DNA from: Clostridium thermarum | GTDB lineage: Bacteria; Bacillota; Clostridia; Clostridiales; Clostridiaceae | Assembly: GCF_006351925.1 (NCBI RefSeq) | Contig: NZ_CP040924.1 | Location: 428,501 to 492,500 of the forward strand | Direction: 5' to 3' | Length of the DNA stretch: 64,000 nt | In this document: piece by piece, positions 37,314 to 47,187 of the stretch | How positions within the stretch are numbered: the stretch's first letter is position 1 | Layout of the letters: every line of letters starts with the position of its first letter | The notes under the pieces: model-generated | Told to the model about the DNA's origin: nothing | Databases searched by the model: none | Seen by the model: the letters and a program-made list of their open reading frames with translations, nothing else | Program-made: the position numbers and the translations under genes

Positions 37314-38492
37314 ATGAATTCAAGAATAGCAATTATAAAAAGTAAACTTGATTTATTAAAGTCATTGGATAAAGACTTTTCTATCTTTGGGTCTAAAGAG
37401 CATAGGTATATTTCCAAAAAAGTAGATATATCAGAAATAGAAAGGTTTGAAAACAAATATGACTGTTTGTTACCAACAGCAAGGACTTCGAGTATAGGTT
37501 TTTATGATTGGTATGAGCATTGGTTAGATTCATGTTTATATCCAGGCGTAATAGTTAATGACCCTGGTATGCCTTCGAGTAGTCCGCAAAATGTCCAGGC
37601 ATTAAATTATCATGGTAAGAAGCTTACCATGATACCTGAACATGTCTTTGGATGTACAAATTTGACTGAATTAAATCTTACTTACAACAATTTAACTAAT
37701 GTTACGCCCAAAATTCTTAAGTTACAGAAGATTGAAAAACTAAATCTAAATCATAATAAATTAGGACTTATACCTTTCATAATTAGTGGCCTAAAAAATC
37801 TTAAGGTTCTTGAATTAGCAGCGAATGAAATTGAATATTGGGGAAAAAGTATATCTTTATTTAACAAGATAGAATATCTTATAAGAAAACAAAATGCCAC
37901 ACTAGGCTTTGAGAATTTGGAGTTTTTAAATATTTCATCTAATAAACTTAAACAAATACCAAATGAAATAAGAAGGTTTAAAAAACTAAAAAGGTTATGG
38001 ATAAGTTACAATTGTATTGAATCAGTTTCAGAATATATTTGTGAATTAAAGGAATTAGAAGATTTATCGATTTGGTCAAATAAGCTTAAGAAACTGCCTA
38101 AATCTATTGGAAATATAGAGGGGTTAAAAAAATTAGATTTATATAATAATCAGCTAAAAGAAATTCCGGAAACCATAGGAAACCTAAAAAATCTTAAAGA
38201 ATTAATCTTATATTCCAACAAACTTGAAGCTGTGCCAGCTTCCATAGGTAATTTAAAGAGTCTTGAGATATTAAACTTAAGTAGTAATAAGATAAAAAAG
38301 CTGCCGGATGAAATAGGACACCTAAATAACTTAAAGGTATTAGATTTAAGCGGCAATAATATTAGTGAATTACCTAATTCAATGTCAAGTATGAAGAGTT
38401 TAAAGGAGCTTTATATAAACAAAAACCTTTATTATAGTATGGATATACGAAAAAAATTTCCTAATGTAACGGTTATTCCAACGGAGAGGTGA
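37314..38492 (+). CDS. Leucine-rich repeat protein
   Basis: The protein has 392 residues and no signal peptide. After a 100-residue N-terminal region (with SSIGFYDWYEHWLD), there are about 11 LRR units of the bacterial type, e.g. LKNLKELILYSNKLEAVPASIGN and LKSLEILNLSSNKIKKLPDEIGH. It is probably a cytoplasmic protein-interaction scaffold. The N-terminal part resembles SMI1/KNR4-type or immunity-like modules only vaguely. A sequence fragment of another gene follows directly. Confidence 0.85.
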   Translation: MNSRIAIIKSKLDLLKSLDKDFSIFGSKEHRYISKKVDISEIERFENKYDCLLPTARTSSIGFYDWYEHWLDSCLYPGVIVNDPGMPSSSPQNVQALNYHGKKLTMIPEHVFGCTNLTELNLTYNNLTNVTPKILKLQKIEKLNLNHNKLGLIPFIISGLKNLKVLELAANEIEYWGKSISLFNKIEYLIRKQNATLGFENLEFLNISSNKLKQIPNEIRRFKKLKRLWISYNCIESVSEYICELKELEDLSIWSNKLKKLPKSIGNIEGLKKLDLYNNQLKEIPETIGNLKNLKELILYSNKLEAVPASIGNLKSLEILNLSSNKIKKLPDEIGHLNNLKVLDLSGNNISELPNSMSSMKSLKELYINKNLYYSMDIRKKFPNVTVIPTER

Positions 38493-38514
38493 GGATATTC
38501 AACACTTTTTATAA

Positions 38515-38802
38515 TACGATAGTGGTGGATTTAACGGTCATGGACACTTAAGGTACATTCAGGCTACCAGGGCCGGTTTGTTAAAGCTAGGTATATTCTT
38601 TATTAAGTCAGCATTTTCCGATGCTAAATATATAGATATAGATTCGGAAGAGAAAACACTAGATTGGGTCGATCCAGAATCAGAGGAAACAATTGATTAT
38701 ATCGAAGTAATAGAGAATGTTGAAAAGCTGCTTAAATCTAGAGAGCGATTAAGACATGTGCCATTGCCGGGGGATAAGAAATGGTGGCAATTCTGGAAGT
38801 AA
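38515..38802 (+). pseudogene. C-terminal fragment of an unknown gene
   Basis: The frame opens at 38515 after a stop and has no good start. It reads YDSGGFNGHGHLRYIQATRAG, then a hydrophobic stretch and an acidic tail ending GDKKWWQFWK. The sequence is protein-like with coding codon use, so the 5' part was probably deleted next to the LRR gene. No family was recognised. Confidence 0.45.
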
Positions 38803-38826
38803 AGTTAATTCCTAAATTGATTGTGT

Positions 38827-38873
38827 AAGCAGGACATCCTTATCCACCACAAGGATAAGGGCCCTGCTTTTAT
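38827..38873 (+). terminator. Terminator after the fragment
   Basis: A nested stem pairs AAGCAGG with CCTGCTTT and CCTTATCC with GGATAAGG, and T-rich sequence follows. Confidence 0.75.
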
Positions 38874-38949
38874 TATTTTGCTCCACCAAGGTATATAGGA
38901 GCAAATAATAAACACTGAAGTAAAAGCAAAGAATTAAAATAGGATTCCC

Positions 38950-39263
38950 TTACATGCTTTTTAAAGGTTTATTGAATATTTGTGCCAAAAATAGAACTAT
39001 AGTGAATATGCCGCAGAGCACAAATAAGAATGAAATAGATGTAAATGGAGCAATTGCGGAAACAATCATAGAGGCTAAAGGGATTGAGCACATAGCAATT
39101 GAATTGTATAAGCCACCTACTCTAGCCACATAGTCCTTGTCTATTTTCGTCATAAAGGTTACATTTATGATCATCATGAATAAGCTAGCTAAAGTTCCTG
39201 CCAAAAGGCATGTGATGATGAGGCCTGGAATCAATAATGGTTTAGGAGTAATACACAAGATGG
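38950..39263 (-). pseudogene. MFS transporter C-terminal remnant
   Basis: About 104 residues read from the IS256 boundary: LLIPGLIITCLLAGTLASLF, VTFMTKIDKDYVARVGGLYN and SIAMCSIPLASMIVSAI, followed by a last membrane helix. This is the end of an MFS drug-efflux-type transporter. The 5' two-thirds are missing where the IS256 element begins. Confidence 0.7.
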
Positions 39264-39304
39264 GAGCATACATAGATTTGTGTAAATCAAATCTATGTAT
39301 GCTC
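39264..39304 (+). terminator. Perfect hairpin at the IS256 left end
   Basis: GAGCATACATAGATTTG (39264-39280) pairs perfectly with CAAATCTATGTATGCTC (39288-39304), followed by T5. It overlaps the left inverted repeat and would stop outside transcription from entering the transposase gene. Confidence 0.75.
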
Positions 39305-40792
39305 TTTTTATGTATGTGTAGCTGGTAATTGTGGAAATAATAACTATAAAATATTTTTGAGAGGAGTATAAAAAATGAACCTATTAGAATTACCAGATAT
39401 AGATTTGAATAAGGAATTGAGTAAATGTAAGAACATGGAGGACCTTGTTGGCAAGAATGGATTAATGCAGAGATTGTTTGGAGGGATAATACAGCAGTTT
39501 CTAGAGGCAGAGATGGAGGAACACCTTAGCCGAAAAAAGTATGAGAGACAAGAGGATGTTGATAAAAATTATAGGAATGGGTATAGTTCAAAGAATATAA
39601 AAACTAGCTTTGGAGAAGTTGCAGTAGATGTTCCAAGAGACAGAAAAGCAGAATTTGAGCCAAAGATAGTCAGAAAATATGAAACTGTGTGCAATGAGCT
39701 TGATAAGAAGGTTATAGGCCTTTATGCTAGAGGTATGTCTGTGGATGACATTAAATCAGAAATAGATGAACTGTACGGGGTAGATATTTCCCCAGCAATG
39801 ATTTCTAAGATCACTGATAAAGTAATGGATACAGTTGTTGCCTGGCAGAACAGGGCCCTAGATCCGCTGTATCCCATAGTATACATGGATGCTGTTCATT
39901 TTAAAGTAAGGGAGGATCATAGAATAATTACTAAAGCAGCCTATGTTTGTATGGCCCTAGATTTGAAGGGCTGTAAGGACATTCTTGGAATATGGATTGG
40001 TGAACACGAGGGAGCAAAATTCTGGTTATCAGTTTGTAATGACTTGAAAAACAGAGGGGTTCAGGATATATTCATAGCCTGTATGGATGGTCTTAAAGGG
40101 CTTCCAGATGCAATTAAAGCTGTTTTCCCAGTAGTTAATATTCAGAACTGCATAGTACATCAGATAAGAAACTCTATAAAGTATATCCCCTCAAAGGATA
40201 TGAACGCCTTTTTGAAGGATTTAAAGACTGTGTACCAAGCCGTAAATGAGTCAATGGCAGTTCAGTCATTGCAAGTGCTAGAGGAAAAGTGGGGAGATAA
40301 GTATCCAATAGTTATACAATCATGGAAAAACAATTGGGAGAACTTGTCTACTTACTTTGATTTTCCACCGGAAATACGAAAGATAATCTATACGACCAAT
40401 GCATTGGAAGGTTTTAATAGACAACTTAGAAAGTTTACAAAGATTCGGACAGTATTTCCTACTGATGATTCTCTTATAAAGGCTCTATATCTTGCCACGG
40501 AGCAGATAATGCTTAAATGGACCGCACCTATCCAGAATTGGGCCAGCACACTGGCACAACTTAGTATACGGTTTGATGAAAGGCTTGAACAATATCTGTA
40601 ATTGAGAAGCCTGTACTATTTAGAATATTTATGTATAATAATAAAAATATTGCACAAAATAATATCAACAAAAGGCTACACTATCTATTTTTAGTAATTC
40701 CCCAAAAAATTAAAATTATTACTGAGTTTTACCTCAGTAATAATTCCCAAATAAAGAATAGCATGTCTTTTCTATTTTACACAAACCTATGG
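39271..40792. mobile_element. IS256-family insertion sequence
   Basis: The ends are ATAGATTTGTGTAAA (from 39272) and, inverted, ATAGGTTTGTGTAAA (ending near 40790). One complete transposase gene lies inside, and a 13-bp hairpin (around 40716-40745) lies after it. No target duplication joins the two flanks: the left is a cut MFS gene, the right an IS3 fragment. Rearrangement therefore followed insertion. About 1.52 kb. Confidence 0.8.
39375..40601 (+). CDS. IS256-family transposase (Mutator type)
   Basis: The protein has 408 residues, full length for the family. Motifs: an N-terminal EMEEHLSRKKYERQ, NYRNGYSSKNIKTSFGEVAVDVPRDR, the first catalytic Asp in YPIVYMDAVHFKVR, the second in FIACMDGLKGLPDAIKAVFP with the following QNCIVHQIRNS, and the Glu in TTNALEGFNRQLRK. 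GAGGAG precedes the start. The gene appears intact, so the element may still move. Confidence 0.95.
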   Translation: MNLLELPDIDLNKELSKCKNMEDLVGKNGLMQRLFGGIIQQFLEAEMEEHLSRKKYERQEDVDKNYRNGYSSKNIKTSFGEVAVDVPRDRKAEFEPKIVRKYETVCNELDKKVIGLYARGMSVDDIKSEIDELYGVDISPAMISKITDKVMDTVVAWQNRALDPLYPIVYMDAVHFKVREDHRIITKAAYVCMALDLKGCKDILGIWIGEHEGAKFWLSVCNDLKNRGVQDIFIACMDGLKGLPDAIKAVFPVVNIQNCIVHQIRNSIKYIPSKDMNAFLKDLKTVYQAVNESMAVQSLQVLEEKWGDKYPIVIQSWKNNWENLSTYFDFPPEIRKIIYTTNALEGFNRQLRKFTKIRTVFPTDDSLIKALYLATEQIMLKWTAPIQNWASTLAQLSIRFDERLEQYL

Positions 40793-40941
40793 ACGTTCTC
40801 GCTGCATACTATGACTTTGATGCTGCAAGGATAGCTATATTTGAATACATAGAATCCTGGTACAATAGAAAAAGGCTTCATAGCAGTATCGTTTATATGA
40901 CACCTCAACAGCTTGAAGAAGCCTTAAGAAAAACTGCATAA
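40792..40941 (+). pseudogene. IS3-family transposase (OrfB) C-terminal remnant
   Basis: The frame reads AARIAIFEYIESWYNRKRLH, then SSIVYMTPQQLEEALRK, the invariant C-terminus of IS3/IS150 OrfB transposases, and ends at TAA. The IS3 right end is probably the TTTGTGTCTACTATATTGACA stretch near 40952-40972. The 5' part is replaced by the IS256 right end. Confidence 0.8.
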
Positions 40942-40993
40942 AAGTTTGAGTTTTTGTGTCTACTATATTGACATAAATCCAATTTTCAGACTT

Positions 40994-41446
40994 TTATTGA
41001 TCTAGTAATTTGCCAATTTCACGAACATACTTTTTATCTATTAGCTTGTATTTGAATCTATTTGATTTATTCTCAGCAGAACCATCTTTCTCAAATTCCT
41101 TATCAAGCCATAAGATCCATTCCTCAAATGATCCATCATCATATAGGATTTTTAAATAGTATGGGTCATATTCACTACCAGATACTTTGGGACGTAGTGG
41201 TTCAAAAAGTCCAATTGTATACTTATTAAATATAACTTTTATCGATTCTTCATCGGAAAATGTCCATGACTTTATCGTAGTCATTTTCTGTTCGTCGAAT
41301 ATATCTGTATCTCCTGGAATAATTTTTTTTATTTCTATTTTAGTGACACCGGAATATGAATCAGTATCACTTCGATGGTAGCGTAAGGCTAAGATAGCGA
41401 AGAGTAGAATGAGAATTATCAAAATTATCGTGTATGATTTTTTCAT
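40994..41446 (-). CDS. Hypothetical membrane-anchored protein
   Basis: The start is ATG 41446, with GAGGTGG seven bases upstream. The 150 residues begin with an uncleaved-type signal anchor (KKSYTIILIILILLFAILAL) followed by a hydrophilic extracytoplasmic domain with FSDEESIKVIFNKYTIGLFEPLR and YYLKILYDDGSFEEWILWLD. No family was recognised; the fold looks like small beta-rich immunity or anti-sigma-like domains only by impression. Confidence 0.7.
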   Translation of the reverse strand: MKKSYTIILIILILLFAILALRYHRSDTDSYSGVTKIEIKKIIPGDTDIFDEQKMTTIKSWTFSDEESIKVIFNKYTIGLFEPLRPKVSGSEYDPYYLKILYDDGSFEEWILWLDKEFEKDGSAENKSNRFKYKLIDKKYVREIGKLLDQ

Positions 41447-41565
41447 AGTGTTCCACCTCAATACAATTAGATAATTTGCCTTTATAAAATATGATTTGTT
41501 TATATCCTGATAATATTAAAGTGTTGCAAGATATTAATATTTATATATTAGAAAGTAATATACAT

Positions 41566-42941
41566 TTATTGAGTCCAGCTGTTATATACCTTATCCGACC
41601 ATAAAAAAGCATTGTATCCATCATGGAAAACAGTATAAACAACTTGTGCTCCACTTGTCAAAGATTTAGAAGTTCCATAAGAGTTATAGTCAAAATTGAA
41701 GCTAGCTCCTCCGTTATTCTGAGCAAAAGATGTTAAATCTGTTGGTTCGTATATGACATCTGCTTGTTTATCAACTCGTCGTATAAATTTACCGTCTTGA
41801 TAAATTCTCCCGTTTTGTGTTTTACGAAACTCGTCTATTGTTCCGACATCAACACTATTTGCAAAGTACCAATTCATAATTGACTTTATATATGTCCAAT
41901 AACCATTAGCTTTTAAAAATTTCGCTACATAATCAAGATATGATGGGATTTTAATGGAGTTACCATTTGCTGGACCTACATTATATATATTTATATTTCC
42001 TCTGTCAGATCCAAACCACGTATAAATTGAATATACGCCTGCATTTTGTGCACCTATGAATGATTTCACTGCAGAAGAGTTTGTCCATACCCTGTTAATA
42101 ACACTATTATCTAAATCTCCCTTATAAGTTTCTAATATAATCATGTACTTACCAGTATAATTTAATATTTCTGAATTTGGAGGAGAATCAATTATCTGAT
42201 AGTAACCATCTTTATTTGAAAGCCATTTACTTGATGCTGAATTGACATAAGTATAGTCTCCCAAAGCTGAATTCATAGTAGTATACGTGGATGCTGAATG
42301 AGCTAATAAACCTTCAACCTTATCTTTAGAATTATTTATGCCATTATTGACTATACTATTGTTACTAATATTCGAGTTCATTTGTGCTATTAAGTCTGAA
42401 TAGTCTGTATTCTTTTCGCCGAATAACATAAAGTAACACCATCTTTACTTAAATCTCCTACGCTAAGAGAAGCAATTGTGGTATCGGTAGATGGATCATA
42501 ATATAATCCTATTATTGTACTATCTTCTTTTTGCTTGTTCTTAAGCTTTCCGAATACAGGACCATAAAATACAGTTTTATTATTTATATTGAATGTATCT
42601 AAGTTTCCTTCTACAGTGAATGAGTAATTTTCTTTACCGATATGTAGAACACTCTGTCCGCTAACTGAATTACATTCATCTCCAGGTATAATGTCTAGAT
42701 TCATTTTTAAAGAGGTTACTTTATCAATTTTAGATTTAAACTTATTAAAATGTGCATCTTCTAAATGCTGCTTTTCATCACCCATTTGAGATTTGGACAA
42801 AATCTCACTATTAACTGATAGTTTTGTGTTTACTTTGATTTTCTTATGATTCTCCTGTGCTTGTACTCTAATATTAGAAAATATGGTTACAAAGACAAAT
42901 AAAAAAGTTAATATCATAATTATTTTTCTGTTTTTTTTCAT
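41566..42941 (-). pseudogene. Secreted protein gene with a frameshift
   Basis: ATG 42941 opens a product with a signal peptide (KKNRKIIMILTFLFVFVTIF...VQAQ) and about 150 further residues. The frame breaks near 42425, where the last sensible residues are GDLSKDGVTL. A second frame continues with LFGEKNTDYSDLIAQMNSNI to a stop at 41566, rich in Asn/Ser/Tyr (later YTWFGSDRGNINIYNVGPAN). The two overlap by about 40 bases and read as one protein of about 450 residues. The function is unknown, possibly an amidase-like or adhesin-type secreted protein. Confidence 0.6.
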
Positions 42942-43179
42942 ATACAAGACTCCTTTAGATTTATTTATAATAAATAAAGTATGATACTTCAATAAATGAT
43001 AGATTGATTGATGATATAAGCAGATTATTCCATCAGCTTATTATTAAGATGATTATCCCACAAAAAGCTAGTAATAATTCCCAAGCGTAGCACCTCATGA
43101 TATAATAGTATTTGGTCATTTGACCCGGGGCCAAATGTACCTATAAAAATAATAATATTATCACAAAGGAGATTTTACT

Positions 43180-44838
43180 ATGTTTTGCAGAAATAACGTT
43201 CAACAAACTTCATTATTAGACCCTATTGCTCAAATGCCAAAATATCTTCAAGATATTCTAAAGAAAAGTTGGGCTCAAGCTTTTAGGGATCAGATTTTCC
43301 CTCTAATAAATGAGGACCGTTTTTCTGTAATTTATAGTTGTGATCAAGCTTCAAGACCTAATACTCCTGTTAATGTGATTATAGGCCTTCTTATGATAAA
43401 AGAAATATTTCAACAGTCTGATGAAGAGCTCATAGGCTCACTTCATTTTGATAAAAGATACCAGTACGCCCTTTGTACAACTAATTATGATAAACAACCA
43501 GTATCCATCAATACTTTAACCAATTTCAGAAATAGGGTTATTGACTATGAGTAATCTACTGAAATAGACTTAATTAAATTAGAAGTTGAAGCGTTAGCTG
43601 AAGCTTCGGCTAATTTTCTTTGCATTGATAATAAAAAGGTTAGAGTTGATTCGCTTATGGTTAGTTCTTCCTGTAAAAAGCTTAGCCGATTAGAGCTAAT
43701 TTACTCTGTTAACAGCAGATTTATTAAGGAGTTAAAGGAAGTAAATGAATCGCTCATTCCTCAAGATTGCCTTGTTTATCTTGAAAAAGGTCATAAAAAC
43801 GACACAATATACAGAACTCAGGATTCACAAGCTGATTCTAAGCTTTCAATGCTTCTAAAACATTCCCTGGCTCTACTTGAAGTCTGTTCACAAGCTGGAG
43901 AAACAGTAACTGATTTGGATAGTTATCAGCTTCTTATTAGAATGCTTGGAGATCATACCGATAAAGACTCAAACAATAATATTACTGGGAAAGCAGGTAA
44001 AGATATATCTTCAACAAGTCTTCAAAATCCAACAGATCCTGATGCAACATACAGAAAAAAATATGGTGACAATACTGGTTATGTTGTAAATGTGGTTGAA
44101 GCTTTTAATGATGTTACAGGTGGTATTATCACAAATTAAGATCTAAAACCTAATATCTACAGCGATTCAAGCTTTTCTGATGATGTTATTGAAGCTATCG
44201 CTTCTAAGAAAAGTGATGAAGATAAAGTACAAGTTATAATCGATGGTGCTTACCATGAACAAGAAAAAGCTGAATCTGCTTTAGAAAAAGGTATCGAACT
44301 AATACCAGGAGAACTTGTTGGAAGAAAACCATCCACAGATAAATTGCCTTACTCTGATTTTGCTGTGGATAAAGATAAAAATGTAATAAGCAAATGTCCG
44401 AGTGGTAATGAGCCCGTCGAGTCTTATAACAGCTCAAAATCATATAGTGCTAAGTTTAAAAAGTCGGATTGTGAAAAATGTCCCCTTAGAGACCAATGCC
44501 CGATTAAACAACAAAAGGAGTTTAACATTGTACGTGTTAGCGAAAAAAGATACAATAAAGACCTTCAAAGGGCTAAAATGTCTCTGCCAGAATATATAGA
44601 ACTTACGAATCAGCGAGCAGGTGTTGAGGGTATACCTTCTGTACTTAGAAGAAGGTATAGAATTGACACCATGCCCGTCAGGGGACTTTTGCGCTCAAAA
44701 TTATGGGTTGGATTTAAAATCGCAGCCTATAATTTTAAAAAGCTGCTAGCGCAGCTCCTTAAGAAAGGAGAAGTCGCTTTAGCCAATTTGTTTTTTACCT
44801 TTTTATTAAATTTTTCGGTAACTTCTACTGTAGAATAG
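43180..44838 (+). pseudogene. IS1182-type transposase with two in-frame TAA codons
   Basis: One frame of 553 codons encodes a full DDE transposase. The N-terminus contains RFSVIYSCDQASRPNTPVNV and GSLHFDKRYQYALC. The middle has YRKKYGDNTGYVVNVVE and VQVIIDGAYHE. The C-terminus has the CxxC pair DCEKCPLRDQCP and AGVEGIPSVLRRRYRIDTMP. Stops TAA at 43552 and 44137 interrupt the frame without any shift. The start is well supported (AAAGGAG), so it is an element silenced by point mutations. Terminal repeats were not clearly defined. Confidence 0.85.
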
Positions 44839-45136
44839 CGGAAGTAGAAGTAGTCTTCTCATCCTAACGGATGAAGAATAACTGGTTTTTGTGGTTTAAT
44901 CATAACGTTTCTTTTTCATAAATCACCTCATCTATTTTTTAGAACAATAAGATTAATTTATATACTATTATACAAATACGTATTTACATATTTTAGTATA
45001 TATTATAAATATATGTATTGCAACATTATTATTCTATTTATGTTTCTTTTTTATTTTAATACCTAATAATGTTTAGTGTAAAATGAAAATAGAACAAAAT
45101 AAAACTCTAGCAGTTTGCTGGAAAAATAAAAAACAT
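44839..45136. other. Gene-free AT-rich spacer between IS1182-type and IS21 elements
   Basis: It holds the likely IS1182 right end (a CTTCTCATCC/GGATGAAG hairpin near 44854-44876) and a very AT-rich stretch. No gene, RNA or promoter is supportable. Confidence 0.5.
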
Positions 45137-45200
45137 TGTCAAGCACCTTCAAATAATATATCCTCTAAGTTGTCGAGACTATAGGGGAGGTTATGAAAGG

Positions 45201-46430
45201 ATGTTAACAATGTATAGAATTCATTATATCAAAGAACTAAGTCAATTTGAAGGAAAAAGTTTAAGGGAGATTAGCAGGATAACAGGACATGCATTTGCAA
45301 CTGTGCAAAAGTATGTTGATAAGGAAGATTTCAACCATAGTCCACAGCGAAGAAGTAAAAATGAGTTGAAAATAGATAAATATAAGGAACTAATAGATTC
45401 ATGGCTTGAGGCTGATTTGACAGCACCAAAAAAGCAACGTCATACAGCGAAGCGTGTGTATGACAGGCTAGAAGAGGTGTTTGGCGATAGGCTTGACCTG
45501 TCACTAAAAACAGTTCAGTATTATGTTTCTGCAAAAAAGAAAGAACTGTTTAGCAAAAAGGATGGCTCGTTGCCGCTTAACCATCCTGCCGGTGAGGCTC
45601 AGGTGGATTTTGGAGAGGCAACTTTCATTGAAAACGGTGAAGAGTTTACCGGATACTATTTAAACATGTCATTTCCTTATAGCAATGGAGGATATGTGCA
45701 AATCTTTAGAGGTCAGAACCAGGAATGTTTCCTTCAAGGGGTGAAGAATATTTTTGAGCATGTGGGGAGGGTTCCTTATAAAATCTGGTTTGACAATTTA
45801 TCTGCAGCAGTGATAAGTATAAATAAAGATGGTGATCGAACTCTTACTCAACAATTTGAAAGATTCGCCGCTCACTACAAATTCCAGGTTAATTTTTGCA
45901 ACCCTGCAAGTGGTAATGAGAAAGGTAACGTTGAGAACAAGGTAGGTTACCATAGAAGAAATTTATTTGTGCCTATACCCGCTTTCAAGAACATTGATGA
46001 CTATAATAAGTTACTTTTGCAGATTTGCGATAATGACATGGATAGAAAGCACTATAAGAATGATGTAACTATAAAAGAGCTCTTTAACGATGACTTAAAG
46101 AAGATGTTTCTTCTACCGGCGGCAGGATTTGAAATACATAGAATATTTAGTGCAACTGCAGACAATTATGGCAAGGTTAAATTTGAAACCAATACATACT
46201 CTACTTCTCCAGCGTTAGCTGGTAAGAAAGTTCTCATCAAGGCTACAGCATTTCAGGTTATTATACTTGATGAAAAATATGGCCACGTAGTTACACATAG
46301 AAGGCTGTACTGCAAGAATGCAGAAAGTATGAACTGGATCCCATACTTATCCACACTAGCACGAAGACCCAATGCATTAAAATATACTGATTTTTACAAT
46401 GAGCTTCCAGAGCCTTGGAGAAACTACTAG
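45201..46430 (+). CDS. istA: IS21 transposase IstA, C-terminally truncated
   Basis: 409 residues: an HTH (SLREISRITGHAFATVQKYV), a DDE core starting AGEAQVDFGEA, the second Asp in PYKIWFDNLSAAV and the Glu in GNEKGNVENKVGYHRRN, then a beta-barrel-like domain. Family members continue for about 90 more residues. Here the frame stops (ELPEPWRNY) at the deletion junction with istB. Confidence 0.88.
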   Translation: MLTMYRIHYIKELSQFEGKSLREISRITGHAFATVQKYVDKEDFNHSPQRRSKNELKIDKYKELIDSWLEADLTAPKKQRHTAKRVYDRLEEVFGDRLDLSLKTVQYYVSAKKKELFSKKDGSLPLNHPAGEAQVDFGEATFIENGEEFTGYYLNMSFPYSNGGYVQIFRGQNQECFLQGVKNIFEHVGRVPYKIWFDNLSAAVISINKDGDRTLTQQFERFAAHYKFQVNFCNPASGNEKGNVENKVGYHRRNLFVPIPAFKNIDDYNKLLLQICDNDMDRKHYKNDVTIKELFNDDLKKMFLLPAAGFEIHRIFSATADNYGKVKFETNTYSTSPALAGKKVLIKATAFQVIILDEKYGHVVTHRRLYCKNAESMNWIPYLSTLARRPNALKYTDFYNELPEPWRNY

Positions 46431-47004
46431 AATCAACAGATGCCTAAAACAGGCTAAATTTGATGTAATTAAAACATTTGAAAACTACAGTTTTAAGGAT
46501 ATAGAGATTCCAGAAAAACTTCCTCTGGAGAGCATAAGAAACGCAGATTTCATTGATAGAAGGGAAAACCTTATCCTCTACGGTGGTGTAGGTACAGGCA
46601 AGACTCACCTTGCTACCGCAATTGGAGTAGAGGTAATAAATAAGGGGAAACGAGTAAGATTTTTTAGGACAGCCGCACTTGTTAATGAGCTTGTAGAAGC
46701 TAAGGCATCTGGAGAACTAAAAAGATTTTTTAAGTCAATAGAAAAATGTGATTTGCTTATTTGTGATGAGTGGGGCTATCTTCCCCTTAGTGCTGAGGGA
46801 GCACAGCTTTTATTCCAAGTTATTTCGGATTGCTATGAACGTAGGAGTTTAATCATAACCACTAATCTTGAATTCGGCAGATGGAACAGTATTTTCTATG
46901 ACGAAAGGCTTACTAGTGCGATCATTGATAGGATAATACACCATAGTTATCTCCTTCTTTTCAAGGGGGGGAGTTACAGAATACAACACTCAACCATAAA
47001 TTAA
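46426..47004 (+). pseudogene. istB: IS21 helper ATPase IstB, N-terminally truncated
   Basis: IstB sequence begins at TRINRCLKQAKFDVIKTFEN, directly at the end of istA. The usual first 60-70 residues are absent. The AAA core remains: Walker A YGGVGTGKTH, Walker B LLICDEWGYLPL and the sensor ITTNLEFGRWN. An ATG at 46399 lies in frame but would translate istA sequence out of phase. Confidence 0.8.
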
Positions 47005-47187
47005 CATATATGTAAACAAGGGTGCTTGAAAAATTCTTTGCAGAACGCTAAAAATTACACTTGCAAAATACATAGATACTATTATTTTCTTAAGTCTATT
47101 GTTATATAGTATATAAAATGTCATAGTTGTTAAAAACTGATTTATAACAGAGCTTGAGTTATAGCAAATTTATAGGAGTAAATTGAA

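Larger units (their letters stand above)
45137..47031. mobile_element. IS21-family element with internal deletion
   Basis: TGTCAAGCACC at 45137-45147 and GGTGCTTGA at 47021-47029 form short inverted ends around istA and istB. The 3' end of istA and the 5' end of istB are missing at one junction near 46426. About 1.9 kb instead of the usual 2.3-2.5 kb. Confidence 0.7.

Noticed and set aside
40736..43084. AGTAATAATTCCCAA shared at 40736 and 43070 as IS boundary repeats
   Set aside because: The first copy is part of a hairpin at the 3' end of the IS256 element and the second lies outside any clear IS end; only 15 AT-rich bases.
43180..44838. Recoding or stop-codon readthrough in the IS1182-type transposase (two in-frame TAA)
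   Set aside because: TAA is used normally as a stop throughout the window and no recoding signal is visible; simple inactivation is more likely.
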